Shown here piece by piece: positions 1 to 6,562 of a DNA stretch of 7,768 bases. Both the position numbers and the translations under genes were made by a program. The stretch is taken from positions 1-7,768 of the forward strand of contig SLDH01000373.1 of NCBI GenBank assembly GCA_007125415.1, read 5' to 3'. Origin of the DNA: Roseovarius sp. (GTDB lineage: Bacteria; Pseudomonadota; Alphaproteobacteria; Rhodobacterales; Rhodobacteraceae). The first letter of the stretch is position 1. Every line of letters begins with the position of its first letter. The notes under the pieces were generated by a model. That model ran no database searches, was not told the DNA's origin, and worked only from the letters and a program-made list of their open reading frames with translations.

Positions 1-1830
1 GTGCAACTGGCGGCCTATGAACTGGCGCGCGTCAACGGTCGGTATTCCCAGCTTTACAAGGCCTCGGTGACCTCCTGCCGGATCTGTGAGGACGGCCGCC
101 CGCCGCTCTGGCAAATCCGCGCCCGCCGCGTGATCCATGATGAAGTGGCGCAGCAACTCTATTTCGACGATGCGCAGTTTCGCGTACTCGACACACCGAT
201 ATTCTATCTGCCGCGCCTGCGCCTGCCGGACCCGACGCTCGAGCGCGCAACGGGTTTTCTGGAACCCTCCCTGACCAATTCCTCCACGCTGGGCACCGGC
301 TTCAGGCTCCCCTATTTCATCCGCATCGGCGACCATGCCGATCTAACGCTCACCCCCTTCATCGCGACACGCACCACCACGCTGGAATTTCGCTATCGGC
401 AGGCGTTCCGCAAAGGTGACATCTCCTTCTCCGGTGCTGTCTCGAATGACGATCAGGGCAGCCGCTCCAAACGCGTCTATCTCTTTGCCAAGGGACGGTT
501 CGATCTGCCCCGGGATTTCACGCTGAGTTTCGGCATCGAGGCAGTCAATGATGACAGCTACCTGCTGGATTACGGCTATTCCTCCAAGGACCGGCTGATG
601 AGCCAGATCGCGATCGAGCGGGTTCGGCGTGACGAGTATATCTATGGTGCCGTCACCTATTTTCGTTCCCTGCGCCCCGGCGAGTCGAACGCGACCCTGC
701 CGCGCATCGCAGGGGATGCACAATATGAGAGGCGCTTCTTTCCGCAGCATATGGGCGGTGAACTGGTTTTCGCCGCAACTGCGCACAGCCATTACCGCCG
801 CTCGGATCTCGATACGGACGGGCCGGATTTCGATCCATGGGCCGATGGGCGTGATGTTACCCGGATCACCTCTTCCGTTGACTGGTTCCGCAGCTGGACC
901 CTGGCAGGCGGTGTGCGCGCCCGGTGGCAGGCGGGCCTCGCCGCGGATGCGTTTTTCATAGAAAACGCCGGGGTGACGTCGGCCTCGCGCGCCACTCAGA
1001 TCACCCCGACCGCCTCGCTCCAGCTACGCTATCCGCTGCAAAAGGTCACGTCGCGCGGCACCGCCCATGTGATCGAGCCGATGCTCCAGCTTGCCTATGC
1101 GGGCGGCGATACACCCAACGTCCCAAATGACCTGAGCACCATGCCCGAGTTCGACGAAGGCAATCTTTTGTCGCTGTCGCGCTTTCCGGCAGGCGACCGG
1201 CGCGAGCGCGGAGCGTCCTTGGCCTACGGGATGAACTGGACCATGCTTGATCCGGGCGGGTGGAGCACCTCGCTGACCGCGGGACAGGTGTTGCGGCACA
1301 AAAAGCAGATCGACCCAACCGGCCTTCCCAGCTTCAGCCGCGCCTCCGGTCTGCAGGGTCGCCAGTCCGATTTCCTCCTCGCCGGACAGTTGAAAGCCCC
1401 CAACGGGCTGAGCCTGACCGCGCGCGGGCTCTTCGACAAAAACTACACCACGACAAAGGCCACGGCCCGCGCCTCCTGGCAGAATGAACTGACGGATATC
1501 AGCGCGAGCTATAACTGGCTGCGCAAGGATGCTGCCGAAAATCGTCCCGAGACGATTTCGGAATGGGAAATCGACGGCAGTTACCGGCTGTCGCGTCACT
1601 GGACGGGTAGCGCCAATTGGCGTTATGACATAGAAAGCGATCGAAACGTCACAGCGGGGATCGGCCTGACCTATACAAACGAATGCGTCGAAGCCACGAT
1701 CTCGGCCTCCCGCCGCTTCACCTCTTCAACCAATCTCGAGCCATCCACAGATATAAGTCTGACCGTGTCTTTGCGGGGCTTCACCACCAGGACCCAGGAC
1801 CAAAGCTACACCCGGACATGCAGGAACTGA
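1..1830 (+). CDS. lptD: LPS-assembly protein LptD, C-terminal part (5' end outside window)
   Basis: This is the outer-membrane beta-barrel that, with lipoprotein LptE, inserts lipopolysaccharide into the outer leaflet. The 609 visible codons run open from base 1, so the signal peptide and most of the N-terminal OstA/LptA-like jellyroll lie upstream. Residues about 22-60 still show the end of that domain (CRICEDG, W-x-I-x-A, VIHDE). Next comes the typical junction YLPRLRLPDPTLERATGFLEP (about 69-89), split here as YLPRLRLPDP and TLERATGFLEP. The rest is LptD-type barrel with alternating hydrophobic and polar strands, a YDIES-type late strand and an aromatic-poor end. Only four cysteines are visible: 26, 29, 562 and 607 (fragment numbering), the last three residues from the C-terminus. 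Family knowledge says LptD is held by two inter-domain disulfides, and these four residues fit that. The GTG at base 1 is simply an in-frame codon, not a supported start. surA follows after five bases. Confidence 0.93.
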   Translation: MQLAAYELARVNGRYSQLYKASVTSCRICEDGRPPLWQIRARRVIHDEVAQQLYFDDAQFRVLDTPIFYLPRLRLPDPTLERATGFLEPSLTNSSTLGTGFRLPYFIRIGDHADLTLTPFIATRTTTLEFRYRQAFRKGDISFSGAVSNDDQGSRSKRVYLFAKGRFDLPRDFTLSFGIEAVNDDSYLLDYGYSSKDRLMSQIAIERVRRDEYIYGAVTYFRSLRPGESNATLPRIAGDAQYERRFFPQHMGGELVFAATAHSHYRRSDLDTDGPDFDPWADGRDVTRITSSVDWFRSWTLAGGVRARWQAGLAADAFFIENAGVTSASRATQITPTASLQLRYPLQKVTSRGTAHVIEPMLQLAYAGGDTPNVPNDLSTMPEFDEGNLLSLSRFPAGDRRERGASLAYGMNWTMLDPGGWSTSLTAGQVLRHKKQIDPTGLPSFSRASGLQGRQSDFLLAGQLKAPNGLSLTARGLFDKNYTTTKATARASWQNELTDISASYNWLRKDAAENRPETISEWEIDGSYRLSRHWTGSANWRYDIESDRNVTAGIGLTYTNECVEATISASRRFTSSTNLEPSTDISLTVSLRGFTTRTQDQSYTRTCRN

Positions 1831-1835
1831 CACCC

Positions 1836-3062
1836 ATGCGTTTTTCCCTCCACCCCATGATCATCGCCCTTGTCTTCGGCATGTTGCTGGCCCCTGCCCC
1901 GGTGAAGGCGCAGGGCCTCTTCGAGCCGGTGATCTTCGTCAATGACAGCTCGATCACCCGCTACGAACTGCAACAGCGGGCGCTGCTGATGCAGCTTTTC
2001 CGTGCCCCCGGCAATCCGCGAGAGCTTGCCCGGAGCCAACTGATCGAGGACAGGCTGAAGCTGGGGGCGGCCGCCGCCAGCGGGATCTTCCTCAGCGAGG
2101 AAGAGATCAACGCCGGAATCGACGAGTTTGCCGAACGAGTCAACCTGACCGGAGAGGAGTTGCTCAGCTCGCTCGAGTCTGCCGGTGTGGCTTCAACCAC
2201 GATGCGTGATTTCGTGCGCAGCGGAGTCACCTGGCGCGAACTCACCCAAGCGCGTTTCGCAAACCGCATATCGGTGAGCGAGGATGATCTCGAACGGGCA
2301 AGGCTTGCCCTCTCGGGCAGCAGTTCCAGCGTGCGCGTACTCTTGTCGGAGATCGTGATGCCAGCCCCGCCAGAGCAGATCGAAGAGGTGACCGAGCGCG
2401 CCACGCGGATTGCGCAGGTCAGCACCGAGGCCGCCTTCTCGGCCGAGGCGCGCCGATACTCGGCCTCTCAGACCGCCCAGCGCGGCGGGCGCATGGACTG
2501 GATCGAACTGACGAACCTGCCCCCCCAACTGCGCCCCATCATCCTCGCGCTGGCACCCGGCGAAGTGAGCGAGCCCTTGCCGGTCGAAGGCGCGATTGCC
2601 CTCTTCCAGTTGCGCGATATCGAGGAAATTGAGGCACCGCCGCGTGAATATTCCGCCATCGAATACGCCATCTACTATCTCGCCGGCGGCCCGACAGAGG
2701 CGAATTTCAACCGGGTGAGCCAGATCAGGGCCCGGACGGACCGGTGCGATGATCTCTACGGGGTCGCCCATGGCGAGCCGCCGGAAGTGCTCGAGCGGAC
2801 CAGCGCGGCGCCCGAAGACATCCCTCAGGATCTGGCCGTGGTGCTGGCACAACTCGACGATGGCGAGATCGGCACGATCACGCGTTCGGGCGGTGAAATG
2901 CTCGGTGTCGTGATGATGTGCGGGCGGGCGCCGAAGCTCGAAGGAGACGGTCCGACCGAAGAGGATCTTTTGGGCTTCATAACCAATCGCCGGCTCGAGA
3001 GCTTCGCCAATGGCTATCTGGAGCAATTGCGGGCCGATGCGCGGATTGTCGAGCGCGAATGA
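1836..3062 (+). CDS. surA: Periplasmic chaperone / peptidyl-prolyl isomerase SurA-like
   Basis: A 408-residue periplasmic chaperone of the SurA/parvulin family, expected to escort unfolded outer-membrane proteins such as LptD to the BAM complex. I chose the ATG at 1836 because it begins a clear signal peptide: MRFSLHP, hydrophobic IIALVFGMLLA, and cleavage probably after VKA (residue 25). AGGA at 1822-1825 lies 10 bases upstream. A SurA N-terminal helical domain spans about 30-150 (VNDSSITRYELQQRALLM, then an acidic helical stretch). A parvulin (PpiC) domain spans about 166-262, with FSAEARRYSAS, GGRMDWIELTNLP and the closing ALFQLRDIEE. Residues about 272-363 look like a second, degenerate parvulin-like domain carrying Cys304 and Cys362. 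Enterobacterial SurA is slightly longer, with two recognisable parvulin domains. The stop overlaps the pdxA start by 4 bp. The family call is firm. Whether it has isomerase activity cannot be judged from sequence alone. Confidence 0.92.
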   Translation: MRFSLHPMIIALVFGMLLAPAPVKAQGLFEPVIFVNDSSITRYELQQRALLMQLFRAPGNPRELARSQLIEDRLKLGAAAASGIFLSEEEINAGIDEFAERVNLTGEELLSSLESAGVASTTMRDFVRSGVTWRELTQARFANRISVSEDDLERARLALSGSSSSVRVLLSEIVMPAPPEQIEEVTERATRIAQVSTEAAFSAEARRYSASQTAQRGGRMDWIELTNLPPQLRPIILALAPGEVSEPLPVEGAIALFQLRDIEEIEAPPREYSAIEYAIYYLAGGPTEANFNRVSQIRARTDRCDDLYGVAHGEPPEVLERTSAAPEDIPQDLAVVLAQLDDGEIGTITRSGGEMLGVVMMCGRAPKLEGDGPTEEDLLGFITNRRLESFANGYLEQLRADARIVERE

Positions 3063-4027
3063 ACGCACCCCTCGCGCTGACCTGTGGCGAACCCGCTGGC
3101 ATCGGACCGGAACTGGCGGCCCGCGCCTGGGACAATCTGCGGGGCCGCCTGCCCTTCTTCCTGATCGGCGCGCCCGAACATCTGCCGCAAGGCACACCCA
3201 TCGCCATCATCTCCAGCCCGGATGAGGCGGCAGGGGTCTGCGGCGCGGCGCTGCCGGTTCTGCCGCATCCCTTCGAGGGTGACCTCAGCCCGGGCCGCCC
3301 GAACCCGTCCCATGCGCAGGCCGTGATCGACGTGATCGCGCGGGGGGTGGCGCTTGTCCGGTCGGGGGAAGCCGCTGCGCTCTGTACTGCCCCCATCCAC
3401 AAGCAGGCCCTGCAGGAGGGCGCGGGCTTTCGCTATCCCGGCCATACCGAATATCTCGCATCGCTCGCCGGGGTCGGACAGGTGGTGATGATGCTGGCCT
3501 GCGATGGGCTGCGCGTCGTCCCCGCCACAATCCATATGCCGCTGGCCGAGGTTCCGGCGGCGCTCACACCGGACCTGCTGGAGCAGACGATCAGGATCAC
3601 CCATGCCGGGCTGATCCGCGATTTCGGTATCGCTACCCCCCGGCTGGCCATTGCCGGGCTCAACCCCCATGCCGGCGAGGGCGGCAGGATGGGCCGGGAG
3701 GAGATCGAGATCATCACACCCGTGCTGAAGCGTTTGCGCACCAAAGGCTTCGCACTCGATGGCCCGGTTTCTGCCGATTCGCTCTTTCATGCCGCTGCCC
3801 GCCAGCAGTATGATGCGGCGATCGCCATGTATCACGATCAGGCGCTGATCCCGGTGAAGACACTCGATTTCGACCGGGGCGTGAATGTCACCCTTGGTCT
3901 GCCCTTCATTCGCACCTCCCCCGATCATGGCACGGCGCTCGATATCGCGGGCAAGGGGATCGCCCGGCCCACCTCTCTGATCGAGGCGCTGAAACTCGCA
4001 GCGACGATGGCCGCGGCACGCGGATGA
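3059..4027 (+). CDS. pdxA: 4-hydroxythreonine-4-phosphate dehydrogenase PdxA
   Basis: A cytosolic enzyme of the DXP-dependent pyridoxal 5'-phosphate pathway. It oxidises 4-phosphohydroxy-L-threonine with NAD+, and the product decarboxylates to 3-amino-1-hydroxyacetone phosphate for PdxJ. The 322 residues match the usual family length of about 330. The N-terminus has the signature [13 protein letters not shown] (6-18). [10 protein letters not shown] (109-118) and YPGHTEYLA (126-134) form the substrate region. Three histidines sit in the expected contexts for the divalent-metal site: His159 in TIHMPL, His204 in LNPHAGEGG and His259 in MYHDQALIP. All three are offset by seven from E. coli His166, 211 and 266. 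The C-terminal [18 protein letters not shown] (283-300) is also typical. The ATG lies in an ATGA overlap with the surA stop and has only a weak Shine-Dalgarno sequence, so it is probably translated by coupling. No damage is seen. Confidence 0.97.
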   Translation: MNAPLALTCGEPAGIGPELAARAWDNLRGRLPFFLIGAPEHLPQGTPIAIISSPDEAAGVCGAALPVLPHPFEGDLSPGRPNPSHAQAVIDVIARGVALVRSGEAAALCTAPIHKQALQEGAGFRYPGHTEYLASLAGVGQVVMMLACDGLRVVPATIHMPLAEVPAALTPDLLEQTIRITHAGLIRDFGIATPRLAIAGLNPHAGEGGRMGREEIEIITPVLKRLRTKGFALDGPVSADSLFHAAARQQYDAAIAMYHDQALIPVKTLDFDRGVNVTLGLPFIRTSPDHGTALDIAGKGIARPTSLIEALKLAATMAAARG

Positions 4028-4863
4028 GCGCCATCGACCCCCTGCCCCCCCTGCGACAGGTGATCGCTGACCATGAGCTGTCGGCGCGCAAGGCGCTCGG
4101 GCAGAATTTCATCCTCGATCTGAACCTCACCGCAAAGATCGCGCGCATGGCAGGCTCGCTGGAGGATCATGATATCCTCGAGATCGGCCCCGGGCCCGGC
4201 GGGCTGACCCGCGGCCTGCTGGCCGAAGGCGCGCGCAAGGTCGTGGCCATCGAAAAGGATGCCCGTTGCCTGCCGGCCCTTTCGGAGATTGCAGATGCCT
4301 ATCCGGGCCGGCTGGACGTGCTCAACGCCGACGCCCTCGGCTTCGATGCCGCAAAGGCCCTGCAACCGCCCGTCCGGATCGTGGCCAACCTGCCCTATAA
4401 TGTCGGCACCGAACTTCTGATCCGCTGGCTCACCCCGGCATGCTGGCCACCCTTCTGGAGCAGCCTGACCCTGATGTTCCAGCGCGAAGTGGCCGAACGG
4501 ATCGTGGCACAGCCCGGATCAAAAGCCTATGGGCGCCTTGCCTTGCTTGGCCAATGGCGCAGCACCGCGCAGATCGTCATGACCCTGCCGCCCGAAGCCT
4601 TCACGCCACCGCCCAGGGTCTCCTCCGCCGTGGTGCATCTCACCGCCCTGCCCGCGCCGCGCTATCCCGCCGATGCAAGGATACTCGAAAGGCTGGTCGC
4701 GCGCGCCTTCAATCAGCGCCGAAAGATGCTGCGCGCCGCATTGAAGGGCCTGACCCCCGATATCGAAGACAGATTGCGCCGCGCGGGCATCGACCCGACG
4801 GACCGCGCCGAAACAGTCGACCTCGAAAGGTTCTGCGCCCTCGCGCGCCTTCTCGAGGACTGA
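4024..4863 (+). CDS. rsmA: 16S rRNA adenine-N6,N6-dimethyltransferase RsmA (KsgA)
   Basis: An SAM-dependent enzyme that dimethylates two adjacent adenines in the helix-45 loop near the 3' end of 16S rRNA late in 30S assembly; loss gives kasugamycin resistance in many bacteria. At 279 residues it has normal length. Visible motifs are [10 protein letters not shown] (23-32, rRNA/SAM-binding N-terminus), [10 protein letters not shown] (53-62, motif I), [10 protein letters not shown] (73-82, motif II acidic residue), NADAL (101-105), the catalytic NLPYN (122-126), [10 protein letters not shown] (151-160), and [12 protein letters not shown] (193-204). The C-terminal helical domain contains [14 protein letters not shown] (229-242). 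The start is the ATG inside the ATGA overlap with pdxA. It is the last gene of the plus-strand operon and converges with the DUF4167 gene 84 bp away. In enterobacteria apaG and apaH would follow; here they do not. Confidence 0.97.
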   Translation: MSAIDPLPPLRQVIADHELSARKALGQNFILDLNLTAKIARMAGSLEDHDILEIGPGPGGLTRGLLAEGARKVVAIEKDARCLPALSEIADAYPGRLDVLNADALGFDAAKALQPPVRIVANLPYNVGTELLIRWLTPACWPPFWSSLTLMFQREVAERIVAQPGSKAYGRLALLGQWRSTAQIVMTLPPEAFTPPPRVSSAVVHLTALPAPRYPADARILERLVARAFNQRRKMLRAALKGLTPDIEDRLRRAGIDPTDRAETVDLERFCALARLLED

Positions 4864-4947
4864 TCCGTTTCATTGTTCCCAAAATACTCAGGTCGCGCCG
4901 CCTGCCCCACGGAATTGCCTTTGGGCATCAAGACGCGCCGCACGACC
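4864..4947. other. Convergent intergenic gap rsmA / DUF4167 gene
   Basis: Eighty-four bases between two genes that end facing each other, so termination signals for both directions are expected here. I see no strong GC-rich hairpin followed by a T-run on either strand. The best inverted repeat is a 5-bp stem TGCCC/GGGCA with a 15-base loop (about 4903-4927), too weak to call a terminator. The gap also holds the GAGTATTTT-type motif listed separately. Termination may be Rho-dependent; that is inference. Confidence 0.6.
4868..4889 (-). repeat. Possible Rhodobacteraceae intergenic GAGTATTTT motif
   Basis: On the minus strand this reads GAGTATTTTGGGAAC followed by AATGAAA. It sits just after the 3' end of both converging genes. 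From memory, very similar strings (GAGTATTT, a few bases, GGAACA or GCCAGA, then ATGAA or AAGAA) recur in intergenic DNA of roseobacter and Rhodobacter genomes, often just downstream of genes. I know of no agreed function. There is only one copy in this window, so its repeat nature is recalled knowledge rather than something seen here. Confidence 0.4.
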
Positions 4948-5505
4948 CTATTCGGCAGCTTCCGGTGCGCCATCCTTGGGAGACGCGCTTTCATCGGCGC
5001 TCTGGCTGCTTTGGTCCTGCGCCGGCTTTCGGGGCTTGCGTGCACGCTTCGGCTTGGCGGGTGCCTGCGCTTCTGGTGTTTCCACAAGGCCGCTGTCTTC
5101 TTCGGCCGAGGCCGGCAGCACATCCGGCTGCGGCGCGGCCTGCGGATCGCCGTCGGGTGCTGATTCCCGCTCCTGACGGGCTGCGCGTTCCCGATCGCGT
5201 TCCGCCTGTCGGTCACGATTCTGGCGTTCCTGCTCTTCGCGCTTGGCATCCTGCTCTTTCAGGGCTTCCCCGAGCAGGCGCAGATAGTGCTCGGCATGCT
5301 GCTGGAAATTCTCGGTTGCGACACGGTCACCGCCCAGTTGCGCATCGCGGGCAAGCTGGTTGTATTTCTCGATGATCTGCTGTGGCGTGCCGCGCACCTT
5401 GCCCTCGGGGCCTGAACTGTCAAACACACGGTTGATGACATTGCCCATGGACCGGCTGGTGTTCCGGTTGCTCTTGTTACGCGAACGTGACTTGGATGGT
5501 CTCAT
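4948..5505 (-). CDS. DUF4167 domain protein (conserved, function unknown)
   Basis: A 185-residue protein whose N-terminal third matches the DUF4167 family of Alphaproteobacteria. It starts with a very basic tail rich in Arg, Ser and Asn (residues 2-18), then NVINRVFDSSGPEGKVRGT (22-40) and the helical core QQIIEKYNQLARDAQLGGD (42-60) and ATENFQQHAEHYLRLLGE (63-80). The remainder is low complexity: a charged Glu/Arg/Gln helix at about 82-114 that could form a single helix or coiled coil, an acidic Pro/Ala stretch (115-150), a basic KPKRARKPRKP patch (151-161) and an acidic Ser/Ala tail. There is no signal peptide or membrane segment, so it is cytosolic. The basic tails suggest nucleic-acid or ribosome binding, but that is inference. 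The ATG at 5505 matches the family N-terminus, and an in-frame stop lies eight codons upstream. No Shine-Dalgarno sequence is well placed. It lies downstream of prfA-prmC on the same strand, after a 226-bp spacer. Confidence 0.9.
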   Translation of the reverse strand: MRPSKSRSRNKSNRNTSRSMGNVINRVFDSSGPEGKVRGTPQQIIEKYNQLARDAQLGGDRVATENFQQHAEHYLRLLGEALKEQDAKREEQERQNRDRQAERDRERAARQERESAPDGDPQAAPQPDVLPASAEEDSGLVETPEAQAPAKPKRARKPRKPAQDQSSQSADESASPKDGAPEAAE

Positions 5506-5527
5506 ATGAATAGCTGTCTGGCCTCAT
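5477..5527 (-). other. Possible 16-codon upstream ORF overlapping the DUF4167 start
   Basis: An ATG at 5527 opens a short frame, MRPDSYSYETIQVTFA, that ends with TAA at 5477, 29 bases inside the DUF4167 gene in another frame. Both starts begin ATGAG-x-CC, so each encodes Met-Arg-Pro. There is only a weak purine stretch (AAGAGA) upstream at slightly long spacing. It could be chance, or a leader ORF affecting translation of the main gene. Coding status is unproven. Confidence 0.15.
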
Positions 5528-5552
5528 GCTCAAAGCGTCTCTTGATCCGATT

Positions 5553-5567
5553 GGCGCCCCTTGCGCC
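5553..5567 (-). repeat. Small hairpin in DUF4167 leader
   Basis: A perfect inverted repeat GGCGC-CCCTT-GCGCC: a 5-bp all-GC stem with a 5-base loop, about 48 bases before the DUF4167 ATG. No T-run follows on either strand, so it is not a standard intrinsic terminator. Confidence 0.4.
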
Positions 5568-5583
5568 GGGTCAGTTTGCCGGA

Positions 5584-5610
5584 TCTGACGTGTCATGGCT
5601 TGGCATCAGA
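5584..5610 (-). repeat. Bulged hairpin in DUF4167 leader
   Basis: Outer arms TCTGA (5584-5588) and TCAGA (5606-5610) pair perfectly. Inner arms TGTCA (5591-5595) and TGGCA (5601-5605) pair with one T/G mismatch on the plus-strand reading (A/C on the minus-strand reading). The loop is TGGCT and CG is bulged on one side. Its last three bases are shared with the neighbouring hairpin 5608-5640, so the two cannot both form completely. Confidence 0.4.
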
Positions 5611-5640
5611 CGCGGTCCCAAGCGGGGGACGCGGGCGTCT
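5608..5640 (-). repeat. GC-rich imperfect hairpin between prmC and the DUF4167 gene
   Basis: Outer arms AGACGC (5608-5613) and GCGTCT (5635-5640) and inner arms GTCCC (5615-5619) and GGGAC (5626-5630) close a 6-base loop. One base is unpaired on one side and four on the other. An alternative register pairs CGC of the left arm with the inner GCG. It is the strongest stem in the spacer. It could act as a transcription terminator or attenuator for the prfA-prmC transcript, but there is no T-run. Confidence 0.45.
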
Positions 5641-5651
5641 TGATAGTTCTT

Positions 5652-5679
5652 ACTAAACACGCAGAGCCCGCGCTTACAA
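5652..5679 (-). promoter_or_regulatory. Possible sigma-70 promoter for the DUF4167 gene
   Basis: On the minus strand, TTGTAA (5679-5674) and TTTAGT (5657-5652) are separated by 16 bases. Each matches the -35 or -10 consensus at four of six positions. They lie in the lower-GC part of the spacer, upstream of the hairpins. The match is modest, and the gene might instead be read through from prmC. Confidence 0.3.
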
Positions 5680-5731
5680 GTGCAATCGCGAATTTATCAG
5701 CGATTCGTGCAGAATTACCGTCCGGGTTCGG

Positions 5732-6562
5732 CTAGCCACGCAAATATCCGCTGACGACGCGGTCGCGCCCGTCGAGGTCGCGCAGCACACAAATCCGCAC
5801 GAAACCCGCTGCGGTGAAGAGCGCGGTCACTGAATCGGCCTGCCGCCAGCCGATCTCGACCAGCAAACGCCCGCCCGGGACCAGATGCGCCGCCGCACCG
5901 CCGATCAGCACCCGGTATGCACTCAACCCGTTGGCCCCGTCCGTCAGCGCCATGCGCGGCTCATGGGCCAGCTCGGGCGCCAGCCCGCCCATCTCGTGCA
6001 CGCCGATATAGGGCGGGTTGGAGACAATGAGATCGAACCGCTCCGGAACGGCACCAAACCAGTCCGAGAGGCGCCATTCTACACGGTCCGCGAGGCCCAG
6101 CCGGCGGCCATTGGCCTCGGCGATGGCAAGGGAGGCCGGCGACAGATCGATGCCGAGCCCATGCGCCGCCGCGCGCTCTGCCAGCAGTGACAGCAGGATA
6201 CAACCCGAGCCGGTGCCAAGATCCAGCACCCGGTCCCAAGACCCCTGGAGTGCCTCGGCGACAAGGGCTTCGGTCTCCGGGCGGGGGTCGAGCACATCCG
6301 GGGTCACGGTGAAATCATGGCGCCAGAAAGCCCGCCGGCGGGTGATATGCGAAAGCGGCTTGCGCGCGAGGCGGTCGGGAAGGATGTCGGCCAGCACCTG
6401 CATCGCGTCGGGGCCCGCAGACTCGCCCATCCGCAGTATCAGCCGACCCGGCTCGTCGCCCAGTGCCATCGCCACCAACTCGCGCGCATCGCGCGCGGCG
6501 CTGTCGATACCGGCCTTGCGCAGGGCCTCCGCGGTCTGCCGCACGAGCTCGGCAACGGTCAC
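5732..6562 (-). CDS. prmC: Release factor glutamine N5-methyltransferase PrmC
   Basis: A cytosolic SAM-dependent enzyme that methylates the glutamine of the GGQ motif in release factors RF1 and RF2, raising termination efficiency. Its RF1 substrate is encoded immediately upstream. The 276 residues fit the family length. A helical N-terminal domain (about 1-80) is followed by LDPRPETE (91-98), motif [10 protein letters not shown] (112-120), GIDLSPASL (137-145), the catalytic SNPPYIG (181-187), LTDGANGL (206-213) and [12 protein letters not shown] (227-238). The GTG start at 6562 is supported by a 4-bp GTGA overlap with the prfA stop and by GGAG (6571-6568) five bases upstream. The first internal ATG (Met32) would remove part of the N-terminal domain. 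Oddity: the usual HIxG motif reads HITR here (Arg75), and the usual FWG appears as FWR. The active site looks intact. Confidence 0.95.
   Translation of the reverse strand: MTVAELVRQTAEALRKAGIDSAARDARELVAMALGDEPGRLILRMGESAGPDAMQVLADILPDRLARKPLSHITRRRAFWRHDFTVTPDVLDPRPETEALVAEALQGSWDRVLDLGTGSGCILLSLLAERAAAHGLGIDLSPASLAIAEANGRRLGLADRVEWRLSDWFGAVPERFDLIVSNPPYIGVHEMGGLAPELAHEPRMALTDGANGLSAYRVLIGGAAAHLVPGGRLLVEIGWRQADSVTALFTAAGFVRICVLRDLDGRDRVVSGYLRG

Larger units (their letters stand above)
5506..5731 (-). promoter_or_regulatory. Spacer and probable 5' leader of the DUF4167 gene
   Basis: This 226-bp stretch separates prmC from the DUF4167 gene on the minus strand. It contains no convincing gene. 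Its prmC-proximal part (about 5641-5731) is poorer in GC than the flanking genes and holds a possible promoter. The gene-proximal part (about 5506-5640) contains three hairpin-forming inverted repeats in close succession, listed separately. If transcription starts near 5645, the leader RNA would be about 140 nt. An additional inverted repeat CGAAT/ATTCG (5689-5707, 9-base loop) lies just after prmC and could be an operator or a weak termination element. Confidence 0.5.

Noticed and set aside
1818..1838. Earlier ATG at 1818 as the surA start
   Set aside because: It would place six extra residues (MQELTP) before a textbook signal peptide and lie inside lptD. The ATG at 1836 gives the expected Met-Arg-hydrophobic start and an acceptable Shine-Dalgarno distance.
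2193..3197. 334-codon open frame on the minus strand, opposite surA and the pdxA start
   Set aside because: It crosses the surA-pdxA junction on the opposite strand, has Arg/Gly/Ala-rich composition typical of a shadow frame, and shows no family resemblance.
3014..3928. 304-codon open frame on the minus strand, opposite pdxA
   Set aside because: It is fully antisense to a strongly conserved pdxA with all motifs. Long antisense frames are expected in GC-rich DNA, and its translation shows no recognisable domain.
4903..4927. TGCCC/GGGCA inverted repeat as a bidirectional terminator
   Set aside because: The stem is only 5 bp with a 15-base loop and no T-run on either side.
4894..4941. Direct repeat CGCGCCGC at 4894-4901 and 4934-4941
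   Set aside because: Eight bases of pure GC sequence repeated in a GC-rich region is easily chance, with no further similarity around the copies.
4440..5375. 311-codon plus-strand frame from inside rsmA into the DUF4167 gene
   Set aside because: It overlaps both real genes out of frame and is very rich in Arg, Pro and Ala, the composition of a shadow frame.
5730..5737. Palindrome GGCTAGCC at the prmC stop codon
   Set aside because: It has no loop and is mostly inside the prmC coding end; it does not look like a terminator or an operator of known type.
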